A stretch of 64,000 nt of DNA from Micropterix aruncella (Eukaryota; Arthropoda; Insecta; Lepidoptera; Micropterigidae): assembly GCA_944548615.1 (NCBI GenBank), contig OX155960.1, forward strand, positions 31,205,888 through 31,269,887, in the 5' to 3' direction. A model generated the notes under the pieces. It saw nothing but the letters and a program-made list of their open reading frames with translations, was not told the DNA's origin and did no database searches. Both the position numbers and the translations under genes were made by a program. Positions within the stretch are counted from its first letter, which is position 1, and each line of letters opens with the position of its first letter. Shown here one piece after another: positions 21,243 to 32,669 of this stretch.

Positions 21243-22558
21243 CTAATCTGTCTAAAAAGTACCGGGAATTATTAAATAAAACACACAATTTTCGTTTAAT
21301 CGTCAATGTTTATTTTATCACCTTCAAAGTAGTCCCCATTTGATGCAACACACATTCGCCAGCGTTTTTTTCCAATCTTCAAAACACTTTTTGTAGGCGT
21401 TTTTCGGTATAACCTTCAATTCCTTCTACGAATTTTCTTTAATGGACTCTATGGACTCAAAACGGGTACCACGAAGAGGCAATTTTAGTTTTGGGAACAG
21501 AAGAAGTCTGACGGGGCCAAATCTGGTGAATACGGTGGTTGATCAACTGTATTTGTCGCGTTTTTGGCCTTAAATTCGGTCACAATTGCTGCTCTATGCG
21601 ACGGTGCATTATCGTCGTGGAAAATCCACGAATTGTTGATCCACAATTCAGGCCGGTTTTGACGGATTTTCTCACGTAAACGCTTCAAAACGGCCAAATA
21701 ATATTCCTTATTGACCGTTAGTCCTTCTGGAACGAATTCGTGATGGACTAAACCGCGAATATCAAAGAAAACAATGAGCATCGCTTTGACTTTTGAACGA
21801 CTTGGTCGTGGTTTTTTCGGTTTTAGCTCGTTTTTTGTCCTCCATTCTGATGCCTGTTGACTTGTTTGCATATCAAATTCATAGACCCATGTCTCATCGC
21901 CAGTTATAATGCGTTCTATGAATGTGGGATCAGAATCGACGCGATGCAGCATGTCTAAAGAAGTTTGTTTGCGGTACTGTTGTTGTAGAAAATTCAACTC
22001 CTTTGGAACGAGCCGAGCGGCGATGCGTCTCATGCTCAATTTATCTACCAAAATCGAGCGAATGGACTCATGAGACTTCAGGTTCAGGTCACGTGCTATC
22101 TCTCTTAAGCTGGAATGGCGATTACGGAGCACAATTTCCTTGACTTTTTCGATATTTTCGTCTTTTGAAGAGGTCGAAGGTCGCCCGGAACGAGGGTTGT
22201 CTTCGACGATCTCTCGGCCCTCCTTGAATGCTTTGTACCACTCGTAGATCCGTGTTTTGGATAGAACTGATTCACCATAAGCCTTTTCTAATATTTTTAG
22301 GGAATTGGCACACAAAAATCCGTTCGCAACACCAAATTTAAGGCAAACTCTTTGTTCAATACTTTGGTTCATTGTGAAAATCGTGACGCACTACTAAGGT
22401 GTACAATTCAATTGCTGTTCTAATCAAAATGGCTGACAGTTCGCGCGCATTCTAGGCATAGAGTAAATAAAGACATTTCTACCAACTTAGGTTTTTTTTT
22501 AAAATCATTAACAGAATCTTTTTAAATTCTAAATTCCCGGAACTTTTTAGACCGAAGG
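21243..22558 (-). mobile_element. Mariner element, 1,316 bp, TA-flanked
   Basis: The ends share GTCTAAAAAGT(A/T)CCGGGAATT, inverted, and TA flanks both sides (21241-21242 and 22559-22560). The length is canonical for mariner. It sits inside TIR element I, so it is younger. Transposase on the - strand at 21296-22372. Confidence 0.85.
21296..22372 (-). pseudogene. Mariner transposase (DD34D), C-terminus frameshifted
   Basis: ATG at 22372. Residues about 1-110 form the DNA-binding region with two helix-turn-helix units (YEWYKAFKEGREIVEDNPRS, SLREIARDLN). The catalytic core has all three acidic residues: ITGDETWVYEFD, WIFHDDNAPSHRA and YSPDLAPSDFF, spaced as DD34D. After the third Asp a 1-base deletion throws the frame (stop 21485). 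Read past it, the C-terminus returns (PKLKLPLRGTRFESIESIKE), then an in-frame TAG, and an extra A near 21370 is needed to reach the end (MCVASNGDYFEG-like). So 85% of the frame is intact but the protein is truncated and probably inactive. Confidence 0.9.
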
Positions 22559-22759
22559 TATATCCGCAATTACCTTTAGTTCTTAAAAACAGAAATTCCC
22601 TATTATTAATTTGTTTTTTTGTCAAAAAAAAGAGATTTTATTGAAAACTGCGAAAAATGTTGAAAACAAAAAGACTTTGCTTAACACATGTTTCGTTATT
22701 TAAGTAGGCCTTGAACAAAGCTGTCACCACCTAAAGTTTGTAGGTCCAGTTCTGGGACT

Positions 22760-23224
22760 ATCTGTATATAAAAAATAGTCTTGTCAATTTTCTCGCAACA
22801 AATACCTTTTTGGCTGAGCAAAAGAAAGCTTTGCGAAGCCTATAACCCCACATTATTGTTTTGTATGTGTCTGTGTGCATAATATCTCAAGAACGCGTTG
22901 TCCGATTTCAAAAATTATTTCGCCAATATGTTTAATTTACCAATGGGGAGGGGTTATTTATTTTAAGATTCTGCACGAAGCGAAGTTAAATTTACTCACA
23001 AAATAATACCATTGATTTTTACTCAGTGGAATTTAAATTGCGCACAAAATTTTAAAGGGCGATTCTACCCATTAAATAGATCATGAAAATATTTTTATTT
23101 TTTTTTATTCAATAAAATAAAGTGCCAAAATAATCTAAAACTATTCATGTGCCATACTTTCTTATTTAATTAGCTTTTTTTATCGACTAAAAAAATAAAA
23201 AATATTTAAATTTAAATTCCACGG
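22760..23224. other. No gene seen
   Basis: A+T-rich. Contains AAGCTTTGCGAAGCC near 22830 and a phrase-like stretch of repeat style, but no second copy was found in this window. Confidence 0.3.
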
Positions 23225-23833
23225 TGTATAGCGTATTAGATTGCTCAACGTCGTACTACGATTCGGCATCTAGGATTTTACTACGAAACGCAACGTGTAG
23301 ATGGCACGCACAGTTCGAAACATTAATTAATCATCTCTTATGTTCTGTATGGCGGCGTTTGTGGTATGGCAGTATGACGGCGCACTATAGATGGCGCTCT
23401 AAACACGCCTATGCGGTATCCTATCTCGAAATAAAATAATAATATAATAAACGAATTTATTAATCATAGCTCTTATTCTTTTATTATTATTTACATAAAT
23501 ATGTATTCTTTTAATTAGGTATACAGGTTTCAATGCGTAATAATTGTGCGCTTTAATGTTTAGATAGCCTCATAGATGGCATTCTAACTCTTCGTATTAT
23601 TTTTGTAATATAATCAGCACATGCGATAGATGGCACTTATTGTGGAATGGTATTATTTTTTTTATCATTGGTTAAATTATAGTGTTTTTATAATCAATCA
23701 GTCCTTTATAAAAAATGTTCATTATCAATGTCGTTATAGATGGCCAAATAAATTGCTATTAGTTTCGCCGTCAATGCAGAAGGGTTGCCAAAATATACTA
23801 TGGAGATAAGCGATCTAATACCATATACGTATA
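23225..23833 (+). repeat. Repeat family J (TIR element), copy 1
   Basis: About 610 bp. Ends TATAGCGTATTAGATTGCT and, inverted, TATGGTATTAGATCGCTTAT. Internal blocks ACTACGAAACGCAACGTGTAGATG and CTCTAAACACGCCTATGCGG recur at 35796-36845 (-), 42180-42405 (-) and 50280-50830 (+). Five variants of TAGATGGC are spread along it (23302, 23388, 23572, 23628, 23738). No ORF. Confidence 0.65.
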
Positions 23834-24184
23834 ATCAATGGTGATATTTATTGTATTCTCAGAGCAAGTAAATATAACGAAGCATTTAGACGTCATCGTT
23901 GGATATAGAACAAAAGAAATGTTCATTGTGAAGAATGCGTCCGTGATTTAAAACGACAAACTTAAAAAGTTTTGATTCGAAAGAAGGCAAGATAACATGT
24001 TTTTGGCGAGCTTTATGACATTTTTTGCCATACGGTTTTGCTCTTGTCTCCCGTTGCAGCCGCTTGGTGAGCGCGCCGGGTAGCGGAGCAGCCGGGAACG
24101 CAATGCGCGAGATATTGCGAAGCCGGTTACCTACGCGAGACGAAGTCTGGCGTACATTTACATATTAAAATATACTAAAAAATA
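23834..24184. other. No gene; GC-rich patch
   Basis: 24050-24150 is GC-rich (GAGCGCGCCGGGTAGCGGAG, GGGAACGCAATGCGCGAG) between A+T-rich flanks. No ORF or repeat partner seen here. Confidence 0.3.
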
Positions 24185-24290
24185 CACAACGTAACGCGGG
24201 GAGGCAATAGGAAATGAGGGAATTCCACACCCTCATAGCGTCCCACCCTAAAACTACAATCCCATAATTAAAAAATATGGCGTACAACTA
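24185..24290 (-). repeat. Repeat family V, copy 2
   Basis: Inverted match to 11925-12015; see that entry for shared blocks. Confidence 0.5.
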
Positions 24291-24639
24291 TATAGTATAT
24301 AAATACTAGGTACGGATGGGGGCAAAATAATTGACTATGATTCAACATTTTTGAAGAATATTTACAATGTTTGCAAATATCACAAGCATATTATATTTAA
24401 TGTAATTATTAACCGTGAAATAAATACCTCATGTAAATATAAAGGTATGCCATCGCATAAATAAAAATCGGTTGTGTCACCGCAATATTTTCCCGGCAAG
24501 TAGACAAACATCCCCTCCCCCCACGTCAACCCAACCTTTTCCCGCCCGCCTATTTGTACTATATGTGTAGTATTTTACGTGGTATTAAAATTGTATTTTC
24601 CAAAATTTATTTTCCTAAATATGGCGGACTTTGAATATT
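24291..24639. other. No gene seen
   Basis: A+T-rich spacer, with a short C-rich piece near 24510. Confidence 0.3.
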
Positions 24640-24960
24640 ATTTGCGTCGCTTGTATATGAGATATTCTAACCAACGTTCAACAATACAACCAACAAATTT
24701 CATAACGAATTCGGTCTAACAAAGCATCTGTGTACTGAATTTTAAGTCTCTAACTGCAATATTTCAAGATTGAAGTATGACTAGCGCGCCCTCTAGTGGA
24801 CCGATTTCAACCACAATCTTGGATGAAGCGTTTGGGCGCTATCGTAGAGGATACACACATACTTATAGACACACACACAGACTCACATATAGACTTCAGT
24901 CTGGAAATGGTCTTAATCGTCTCGGGGGAGGGAGGGGTCAAATGTATATATTCGTTTTCA
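24640..24960 (+). repeat. Repeat family G, copy 3
   Basis: The most complete copy: TATATGAGATATTCTAACC, TCTAGTGGACCGATTTCAAC, AAGCGTTTGGGCGCTATCGT, a CA-rich tract and GGTCTTAATCGTCTCGGGGG. It links copy 1 (first half) to copy 2 (second half). Confidence 0.6.
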
Positions 24961-26051
24961 TCTCGAAAAAAAAATTTGCGCGTTACTTTCGCGTTACTTG
25001 CGCGTTACTTTCGCGTTAATTTTGCGGTACTTTCGTTCTGCCAGGAAAGTAAAATATACATAAATAAGTAACTTTTGGAAAAATAACTCTTCTCGGTCAT
25101 AGTTTGGTCCATGTCATGACGTTCGTATTCACCCACTCAGAAGAGTGATTCTTAAGTGGCACTGGAAAATCGAATGAGGGTGCTTGACAACCCAAAGCCG
25201 ACGAGATAAAGCACATAATATTCCACCTCAACCCTTTGGCATCCTGCATGAACTATCACCCTAACAAAGGTGTCGGCAACTTCAATTGAAAAGAGTGATA
25301 TTTTCTAATACTATGAAGAAGTACAATCTAATTTTGGCAATACAACTTTTACAAACGTTTGGAAATTAGAGTCTTGGTTGGTAGATACTATTTTTAAGCT
25401 AAAAAGATGTATGAAAAATAAGCTTTCCGCAAAACCAAATTTCTTGGATTTGTGACGATTGAAAGCCGTTATTTTGTACAAATTCAACTTCTCACTGTGT
25501 GTTTATTTTTTGTAATCTTGATTATCTCTTTAGTTTCGCGAAGACACTAAAGGTGATAAAATATATACCAGTCATGTATATATTTTATTGTATATTTTAT
25601 TATATTAAAAAGTAAATTTGTTGTAGATTTTATGAAAGCATCATTATAATATATTTTTATAGATAGAAATGAACAGCTTCTTATATCACAAACATCTGAA
25701 ATTGTGTCCGCGGAAACCTGTGTTTTGGACTTTGTTTATTATTAACGCTGTTGTTTCAAGAAACGTTTCGAACTACCTAAAAAGTCATGCCATCTCGTTT
25801 CGCTTTCCAAATGCAGTTTTGGAACAGAAAGGGAGCCACAATATTTGCTCGAAGTTTGGGCCGCGCTTGGCTCTCGGTTTTCAGACTGCTTCTGCTGCTG
25901 AATCCTGTAGAGTTTTTCTGGCATATTCTCGTCCGTTATTAAGCACAAAACACCATTAGAGAAAGTATTTTTAAAATAATGAAATAAAGTGGTCAAGATT
26001 TTGAAAAGATTGCTCCACAATTTTCACCCTGGCTGCAGACGTAGAAGGCTT
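24961..26051. other. No gene confirmed
   Basis: A short tandem array of GCGTTACTTTC-like units lies at 24980-25030. Frames of about 95 codons are open on both strands at 25669-26020 without a recognised domain. Confidence 0.3.
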
Positions 26052-26621
26052 AATGCATTGTTTATACGATGACAGTTGTGACGGTACAGTAATCTAGTTC
26101 AGTGCTGACTTGCTAGTGGGCTTGTGTGAGCACTACTTTCAACCCAGTCCAGTGCTGACTTCGCGCTCGTTAGTCAGTCCAGCTGAATAGCCACCCGTTC
26201 TATTTTCGGGCCAGTAGCATCCCCCACGCCGCTCAAGCCAGTCCAGTGTCACTGGCATTGTCTGGCCCAGTCCAGCGACTGTTGGGCTTGTGTGTACACT
26301 TCTTTCAACCCAGTCAAGTGCTGACTTTGCGCTCGCAAATCAGTCCAGCTGGCTAGCCACCCGTTCTGTTCTCGGGCCCAGTAGCTTCCTCCTCCACGCC
26401 GCGCCGCTCAAGTCAGTCCAGTGCTACTGGCATTGTCTGGATTCGTTCGGGCAGTCGCTGCCGCAGCTGAACACATTGTCGGTTCACAGTCACGATCGCC
26501 AGTGTCAAAAATAGATAGCAAACTGACTTACTGGGTCAATCTGGCTTCATGTACCCAGTGACTGGCGCCGAAATTCCTAGTCACTGAGTCCAGTCACTGC
26601 CATGGTATAAACGGGGCTTTA
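26052..26621. mobile_element. TIR element R with an internal duplication
   Basis: The ends are inverted: AATGCATTGTTTATACGATG then ACAGTTG on the left, reverse complement of AAAGCCCCGTTTATACCATG then GCAGTGACT on the right. Inside, a unit of about 165 bp is duplicated (about 26120-26280 and 26285-26450), each with CAACCCAGTC, GTCAGTCCAGCTG, TAGCCACCCGTTCT and CAGTCCAGTG. CAGTCCAGTG-like words occur about ten times. No transposase frame. Confidence 0.55.
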
Positions 26622-27139
26622 TATCTGCACTAGGCACTCGCCAATGCTGATCTTGCCGTTTCCATTCGATTCATATACATCAAAAAGGGTATTTATTTCA
26701 TCGTCTGGTATTTACTTATGTCTGTGACGCCCTTGTCGAGCTCCCCCTTGGAGTTTTCCGCCCTGATCGTCGTCCATACGGCGGAAGACGCGCTCGAGGT
26801 CCATAACTCATTTCCAGGCTTTCTCACTCACCACATACGATTCTCAATTTATGTATATTCATGCCTGACTATGATAAGTGGCTAATTATAGGAGGCTTTG
26901 TTATAATAATTGAGCAGGTAGCAGTAAGTTATTGTTCCCTTGGTGGCCTTGACTTTGTAGACGCGTATTTTGACCCGGGCCGCACCGCGCGCGTCTCGTC
27001 GCTTTGAGCATACGAAATTTTAAAAGGAGTACTGTTTGACGATGTTGATACGCGAACGCGTCGCATGAAATTTTAAATGTTTGCGTTGAATATGCGGATA
27101 ATTAAATTACAATAATTATTACTATTTGGCAACAACTTA
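26622..27139. other. No gene seen
   Basis: Mixed composition with GC-rich patches at 26745-26800 and 26960-27010 but no supported frame. Confidence 0.3.
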
Positions 27140-27990
27140 ACAGTAAACTGTTTATGTCAGCCGGCAGCTAACGGTGCCGTGCAGCTAAGGCCATATGACT
27201 TGTTTGTCATTTTGGGTCGGCGCAACTCACGGTTCAACTTCCATCCGGTATTGAGTCCCGCCATGCTAAAATTGACATACTTACTATCAACATCAAATCC
27301 TTTATTATTTCTAAAATCTTCTGAACTATTCTTCTTATTCTTATATTCTTCAATCTTCTTCAAAACACATTCTTCAATCTTCTGACGTTCCTGGGCGTCT
27401 GCGCACTGTACGGCGTAAGCCAATCGATTGTGCATTCTGACTAACAGTCGGGGGAGTCTGGAAGCAGTGCTGTTTCCAGTGGGCGGGAGCTAATGGGCCC
27501 TTGCTGAGTTGGCCACGAAGACTCATTCTGTTCAGGGTTGGTCACACTCACGGGTCAACACTCATCCGGCGGCCTCCACGCATGAAGTGCGAGCCCGGGC
27601 AGGACTCTGGCCTTAGGGCTAGTTTCCCCCAGGAATCAACATTCTGGCGCTTCTGGACGGTCTTCGCACCGTGCGGCGTAAGCCAATCGACTGTGCAGTC
27701 TGACTAACGGTTGGGGGAGTCTGGAAGCAGTACTGTTTCCTATAGAGCGGGGGTGGTTGCGGACCTTACGGCGATTCCTCTTGAAACGACCATCGGCTAC
27801 CCGATCCTGGGTGAACAGCCGGGCAAAGGATGCCGTGGTCCGCGATAGATTCGGTATACACCGTTTCACCGCTTCGTAAGGGAGAGGACCGCGCAAGCGA
27901 TCTCGAACTCGTAACCAATCGAGAGACCAGAGTAATCTGATCGCAATTGGAAGTAAGGGCGTGAGTGTAAGCCCGCTGGGTAACACACCT
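27140..27990 (-). repeat. GC-rich repeat family Q, copy 1
   Basis: 27440-27990 matches the reverse complement of about 57415-57910 at high identity (GGTTGGTCACACTCACGGGT, AGTCTGGAAGCAGTACTGTT, ACCGTTTCACCGCTTCGTAA). The block GCGTAAGCCAATCGA to GTCTGGAAGCAGTNCTGTTTCC occurs twice, at about 27415-27480 and 27675-27740. Between and before, a - strand frame (27157-27435) of 92 codons starts MHNRLAYAVQCADAQERQK and is charged, perhaps a piece of a retroelement ORF1. Element type not determined. Confidence 0.55.
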
Positions 27991-28031
27991 AGTTATCTAT
28001 TTGTAATTACAGTTTAGTAATAAATCAAGTA

Positions 28032-28046
28032 CCCCCCCCCCCCCCC
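28032..28046. repeat. Poly-C run
   Basis: Fifteen consecutive C, after an AAATCAAGTA flank; simple repeat. Confidence 0.9.
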
Positions 28047-28263
28047 GACCCCTGTACCATCAAGTAGCATCCCCTTCCCATCACATTCATCTAGTGTCAG
28101 CTCCTCTCCAACAATTTATTAATCTTTTAAAAGTTGTAAGTTTGCTTAAATTAATAAATAAATGTGTTGTATTTCAAGCCAATAAAATGTCATAACTAGC
28201 ATAACACCTCATGGAAAGATTTTTATTTTCTGTTTTAATGAAATCATGATCTGTTGTCCACAG

Positions 28264-28376
28264 ATGGAGTTAGGAAGGAGTCGTCCGGGGACGACGGAGC
28301 GCTCACACCAACGCGGACCCCATGTAATGGGCTGTTGCACCAACAACAGTTCATTCAATTTGGAGAAGATGCTAAG
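28264..28376 (+). CDS. Internal coding exon of an unidentified gene
   Basis: 113 bp between acceptor TTGTCCACAG and donor GCTAAG|GTAATA. In the frame starting with the last two bases of a split codon it has no stops and reads DGVRKESSGDDGALTPTRTP then CNGLLHQQQFIQFGEDAK, ending in phase 0. A second frame is also open (starting MELGRSRPG) but is less protein-like. High G+C against A+T-rich flanks. No domain recognised; its Ser/Thr/Gly/Asp and Gln content suggests a disordered linker of a regulatory protein. Not linked to other exons in the window. Confidence 0.5.
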
Positions 28377-28589
28377 GTAATATACCGCCAGTTATAGCAG
28401 AGCAGTATCAAGAAGCAATACTGTAAGCCCCGCTGCACACAGAGCGCGATATCGCGACTCGGCATCGTCACTTTTATTCGTTTTTTACACGACTGTCCAA
28501 AAAAATGAGTGTAATGTAATGTAAAGTGTAATAACTTCAACCGATTTAGAAGTGTGTGGTATTTTTTGAATCGTTATGTCATCCCGTGT

Positions 28590-28830
28590 CATGGGGCTAC
28601 ACTAACTGTCCAAATCTCAATAAATAACTATAAATATATTGTGTTTAGTGTCAAATGAAAGGTCTGATTGGGTCACTCCGGAAATATACATGTGTCTATA
28701 TGGATAAATACATAAACCACAAATATTTCATAAGAAACCCGTAATAAAAATAATTATAAATACAATAGTTCACTTTCTGTAACGGCAGTCGTGTTCCTTA
28801 TTCTTTTTAATATATTTACTTGTTTACTAA
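28590..28830 (-). repeat. Repeat family X, copy 2 (uninterrupted)
   Basis: Inverted match to 13640-13790 plus 14976-15030. It supplies the empty target site for element W and has about 30 extra bases around 28690-28720 that copy 1 lacks. Confidence 0.65.
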
Positions 28831-29789
28831 AATAACTTTCACTAAGACTTAGTTGTTTTTTGCGGAGTTCTTATTTTTTGTCGTAAAATTTTACTAAATT
28901 TATTGAATAATAAATTGAAACTGGAATATGTTTTTTTCAATCAGAATCTGAAAATCATTATAGTAATTTTGAGTCGTTTTAATCGATATTTCTCGACCTA
29001 TTTCTCTTACGATTATTGAATTAAACTTTAGTCACATCAAGTCACCTGGTATAGATTTTTGTAATTGTACCTTTTGTATTGATTTATGCAATGATTTAGT
29101 TCTTAAATTAAAATGCGAGTCCTTATGCCAAAACAAAAGAAATATTTTTATTAAATAAACAAAAACCTATTTTGTACAAATATCAACAGTTTTTTAAAAA
29201 TAAATAATCAAGCAGGTGGTAAACTCGGAATGATTGATATTGTATTTGAAAATACGTGGTTTTGGTTTTGAGTAACACTACGACTTCTTTGAGAAAAATA
29301 AATATGTGTATTGTTTTTTTATTTTTAATGTCGGCATTAGACTGCGACAAGAGGCCTCGTTGTCCATAATAAATCTGCACTATATCACGTCGTAATTCCT
29401 TTTTCGGATGAGCTTTGTTTGGACTAATGTCACGACCGCTCCACGTTTGTCTTGCATACATACAAACTTTAAAACCTTCAACTTTTGTCGATCAAAATGT
29501 CAAGAGTTTCACGATACAGATGATACAGCACTTATTTATAGAATTTTGTAATTCATATTTTCTGGTAGGCATACTTATATAGATGAACACCAAAACCTTA
29601 ATCGAAAATTGGTTTCTTCCCACAGTAATGATTTTAGTAGGTATGAAAATTGTGGAGAATTAGAGATAGTTTTTTTTTCACTTTTATATTGGTGTTTTAG
29701 ATTAGGATCTTACCTATAACCCCTGAAAATTTCAGGCATGTTCAATCATCAGTTGCAGAGAAATTTAAAATTTTATATAAAAAACAACT
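28831..29789. other. No gene confirmed
   Basis: A+T-rich. A - strand frame (29183-29461, 92 codons, starting MYARQTWSGRDISPNKAHPK) has a charged start that looks slightly protein-like but matches nothing I know. Confidence 0.3.
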
Positions 29790-30570
29790 GCGGGGGTTTG
29801 CCCCCAAAAATGGGGGCAAACCCCCGCACTGCGTGGCTTTGCTCCAGAATTAGGGTTTGGGGAAAAACAAAACAAAAAAAAACGCATTAATATCCAATAA
29901 ACTATATTTTTGCTATTTAACAAACATTACGGTGTTACGACTTACAGTCTTTGTCTTCAAACATTAATAAGAAATATTTTAACTCTTATCACAATTCAAA
30001 CATGAAAAAACAAATGCCCTTAACTTTCAAAATAAAGGAAAAACAATGGATTGTAATTTGGCGGCCCGATTATCTGTAACTTACGATTTTAATTGATGGA
30101 ATGAGGAATGAAATATGAAAACGGTGATTTCCTGGTGTTAAGGCAAATCCCCGCACTTGTTGATAATGCGGGGACTTGCCCCAAATAAGGTGCGTGGTTT
30201 TGCCCCATTTCACACTTTCAACATGGCGTCGTCTCCAACTATGTAAGCAAATGATATCAAGGAACTTGACACTCGAATGTTAAGCTAATCCAGGCGGTTC
30301 ATTGCCGTAATTTTAATTGTGAAAGTAGCTTAAACAGTTTTATAAAAACTCAGCTTGGAAGGACAAGAAATATTACATCAAACCACGAAAAAACAGACTT
30401 ACCGCATTTTACAAGCTCACGTGCGACCAAACTTCTTGAGGATTGGTGTGGAATTGGAAGTTGTTGAGACGGGTCAGCCACCTGGCGGCTATCGAAGTAA
30501 TTACAAAAATTTCCTCCGAAAACCCCGTTCGTGGACTTGCCCCGTGCGGGGCTTTACCCCCACCTACCCT
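29790..30570. mobile_element. Putative element S with G/C-block hairpins
   Basis: The left end is a perfect 38-nt hairpin (29790-29827): 17-bp arms GCGGGGGTTTGCCCCCA and inverse around AAAA. The right end (about 30535-30566) has TTGCCCCGTGCGGGGC and TTTACCCCCAC, roughly the inverse of the left GTGGGGGT-type start. In the middle (30145-30205) TCCCCGCA and TGCGGGGA face each other before TTGCCCC. An open frame at 30355-30579 has no known domain. Reading this as one TIR element is inference. Confidence 0.4.
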
Positions 30571-30922
30571 ATCTACTAAGTAATGTATAGATTGTCTTTT
30601 TCTTGACTGACTGCGTGTAATCACGCTGTCACTATTTAACCCGATTTAGGATTAATTTAACTATCCTTTTTGGTGTTTCGCTATGTTAGATTGAACTAGA
30701 TCCAAACATGTATTTTTTTATGTTAAAATTGTAACATTATCTAATAATGTATTGTTATCGTACACGCCGAGAAGCAAACTTTTCAGGGCATGGAAAAAAC
30801 TGAATAACTTCGTTCACGAGATGTTTTTTTAGTTGATTAAATGAGACAACATTTTTAATAATTATTAGTTTTCTGTACTAACGTTTAAAACTGACAAAAA
30901 GTTATGTTATTTGCCAGGAATT
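30571..30922. other. No gene seen
   Basis: A+T-rich spacer between element S and a LINE tail. Confidence 0.3.
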
Positions 30923-31105
30923 ACTATGGCTTCGAAGGGGGAGTGAATGGGTGGTAAGGTGAACGCTCACATGTAGCAAGACAGCTGTCCTAAACCTACC
31001 TGCTCCCCCCCAGAAGTTCCACTGCTCACCCCCCAGAAGTGTAAAAAATAGTATTATGATGGGCCCGACTCCGGTCGGTGAATTCCATGGCAGCTCCGTT
31101 TATAT
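30923..31105 (+). mobile_element. 3' tail of an Utopia/R2-like LINE (truncated copy)
   Basis: Matches the 3' end of 48816-49766: TATGGCTTCGAAGGGGGAGT, GCAAGACAGCTGTCCTAAAC, GGGCCCGACTCCGGTCGGTG, GGCAGCTCCGTTT, then an A/T tail. It begins within the last ORF codons. About 25 bp (CAGCCGGTTCGTAAGTCCGG-like) of the other copy is replaced by a C-rich run. A 5'-truncated insertion. Confidence 0.8.
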
Positions 31106-32669
31106 TTTATTTTATTTTAAGCGCGTAAGAGGTATCACCGGATAAAATCGTCAACTCATGCCTACGAGCTTTATTTATTTTTATTTATTTAAGAATTATC
31201 TACTATAAAACATTGTTTTTGCTTATAAAAATAACAGGAACCGAATGGCTAAACCTTAACCTTTTGCTTATTTGATTCTGTCACCCAACTGGGACTAGCC
31301 CGTTCTAGGATGGACAGGACTCTAATTTTACAATAAATTATGTAAAAGTTTTATTAAAATGCTCATAAAACTAAATTGCCCTAAAATATGATCCCCAAAA
31401 AAAAAATAATTAAAAAAAACAATCAAATAGAGCGGGACATGTAGAGAATTTACATAAAACTAAAGTAAAGAGTAAGATAAATCTATAATACAAAAAATAA
31501 AAAAGTCAATAAATAATATTTAATATATGTTAAGAAATATAAAAATTAATATAAAATAAAGTACAATTCATTGTCAAAACAATATATAACAACAAAATGA
31601 GCTGCCAATGCAATGAGAATTACAAGAAAACTAAGCAATTAGAGACCTTGAGACATTGACAGAACGATCCGGAGCGTGATTTTTACACCAATGACAATAA
31701 GAAACGCAAATTGGAATTTATGTCGCGTACGAGGTCTTACATATAGATCGACGATATGATATGTAAATAGCAATGAGCGAGGTTTTTGAGAAATATGTTA
31801 GATGAATTAACTATTCTTCTCTTGGAATAACCGTGAATTTACCTCGATACGTATCATAACGATAATATTATAATATATAGCCAAATAAAACTTCAAATCG
31901 TAGTTGAACAGCTATGTGCTATTCATATTAATCACGACACGTGGCGAATGCAGATAATGTGTTATTTTTTTTATAAATACTTTATAATATGTCGCCGCCT
32001 TACTTATTATAACTTGATTAGGTACTCGAAAATTGGCAATTTTGGGATACGTATGCCAGAAGATGTAAAAATATCAACTCTATATTTCCTTAAAACCAGA
32101 TAACTGAAATTCCCCCGCCCTTAGAAGTTATCGGTGGTTGATAAGTTGAAAATCAGGTCCAGCTATAATACTAAAAATCGATATGTAGACTTATCTAGCT
32201 GAAAGTTCGCAGCACTGTCTGCTATCGTAGCGCAAAAACTCGATATCTCCACTTATCTAGTTTTAGGTTAGTATTTAGTCCGCTTATTAGTTTCCACAAA
32301 TCAAAAATGGTGGACGAGTTGAAACCTGAAAAAAACATTAAAACGCGTTTATCTCAGAACTACTAAATTCGAGTTATCGAGTTATAATTGTAAAGCGACG
32401 ATATGTAATCTGACACGCGCCGGACACATATGTTTTTCGTGTACACTTCACATTCTTCAACACTGCATCGCCGTTTTTTAAACTATAATTACGTCAACGC
32501 GAAATGATAACAGCTGCAAGGGCGGCTTAAGTCAGCACAGATGCTAGACATTGGAAATAAGAAAAAGTTGAACAATTTGTTTTTCCGAATCTAACATTCT
32601 ATTTCGGCAAAAGCCATTTCACGTCCTTAAAGAACTTATCGGCATCAGCGGCTTGTCTGCATTTAAAAG
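31106..32669. other. No gene seen
   Basis: 1.5 kb of A+T-rich sequence, with a TTTATTTATTTTTATTTATT simple tract near 31170. GAGTTATCGAGTTATAATTGTA near 32372 resembles a phrase just left of the mariner (21225). Nothing coding recognised. Confidence 0.35.

Larger units (their letters stand above)
21111..22759. mobile_element. TIR element I, host of the mariner
   Basis: Outer inverted repeats AGTCCCAGAACTGGAC (21111) and its reverse complement GTCCAGTTCTGGGACT (ending 22759), continuing with ACTTTAG(A/G)TGGT. Without the mariner it is about 330 bp with no ORF. Non-autonomous DNA transposon; superfamily not determined. Confidence 0.65.
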
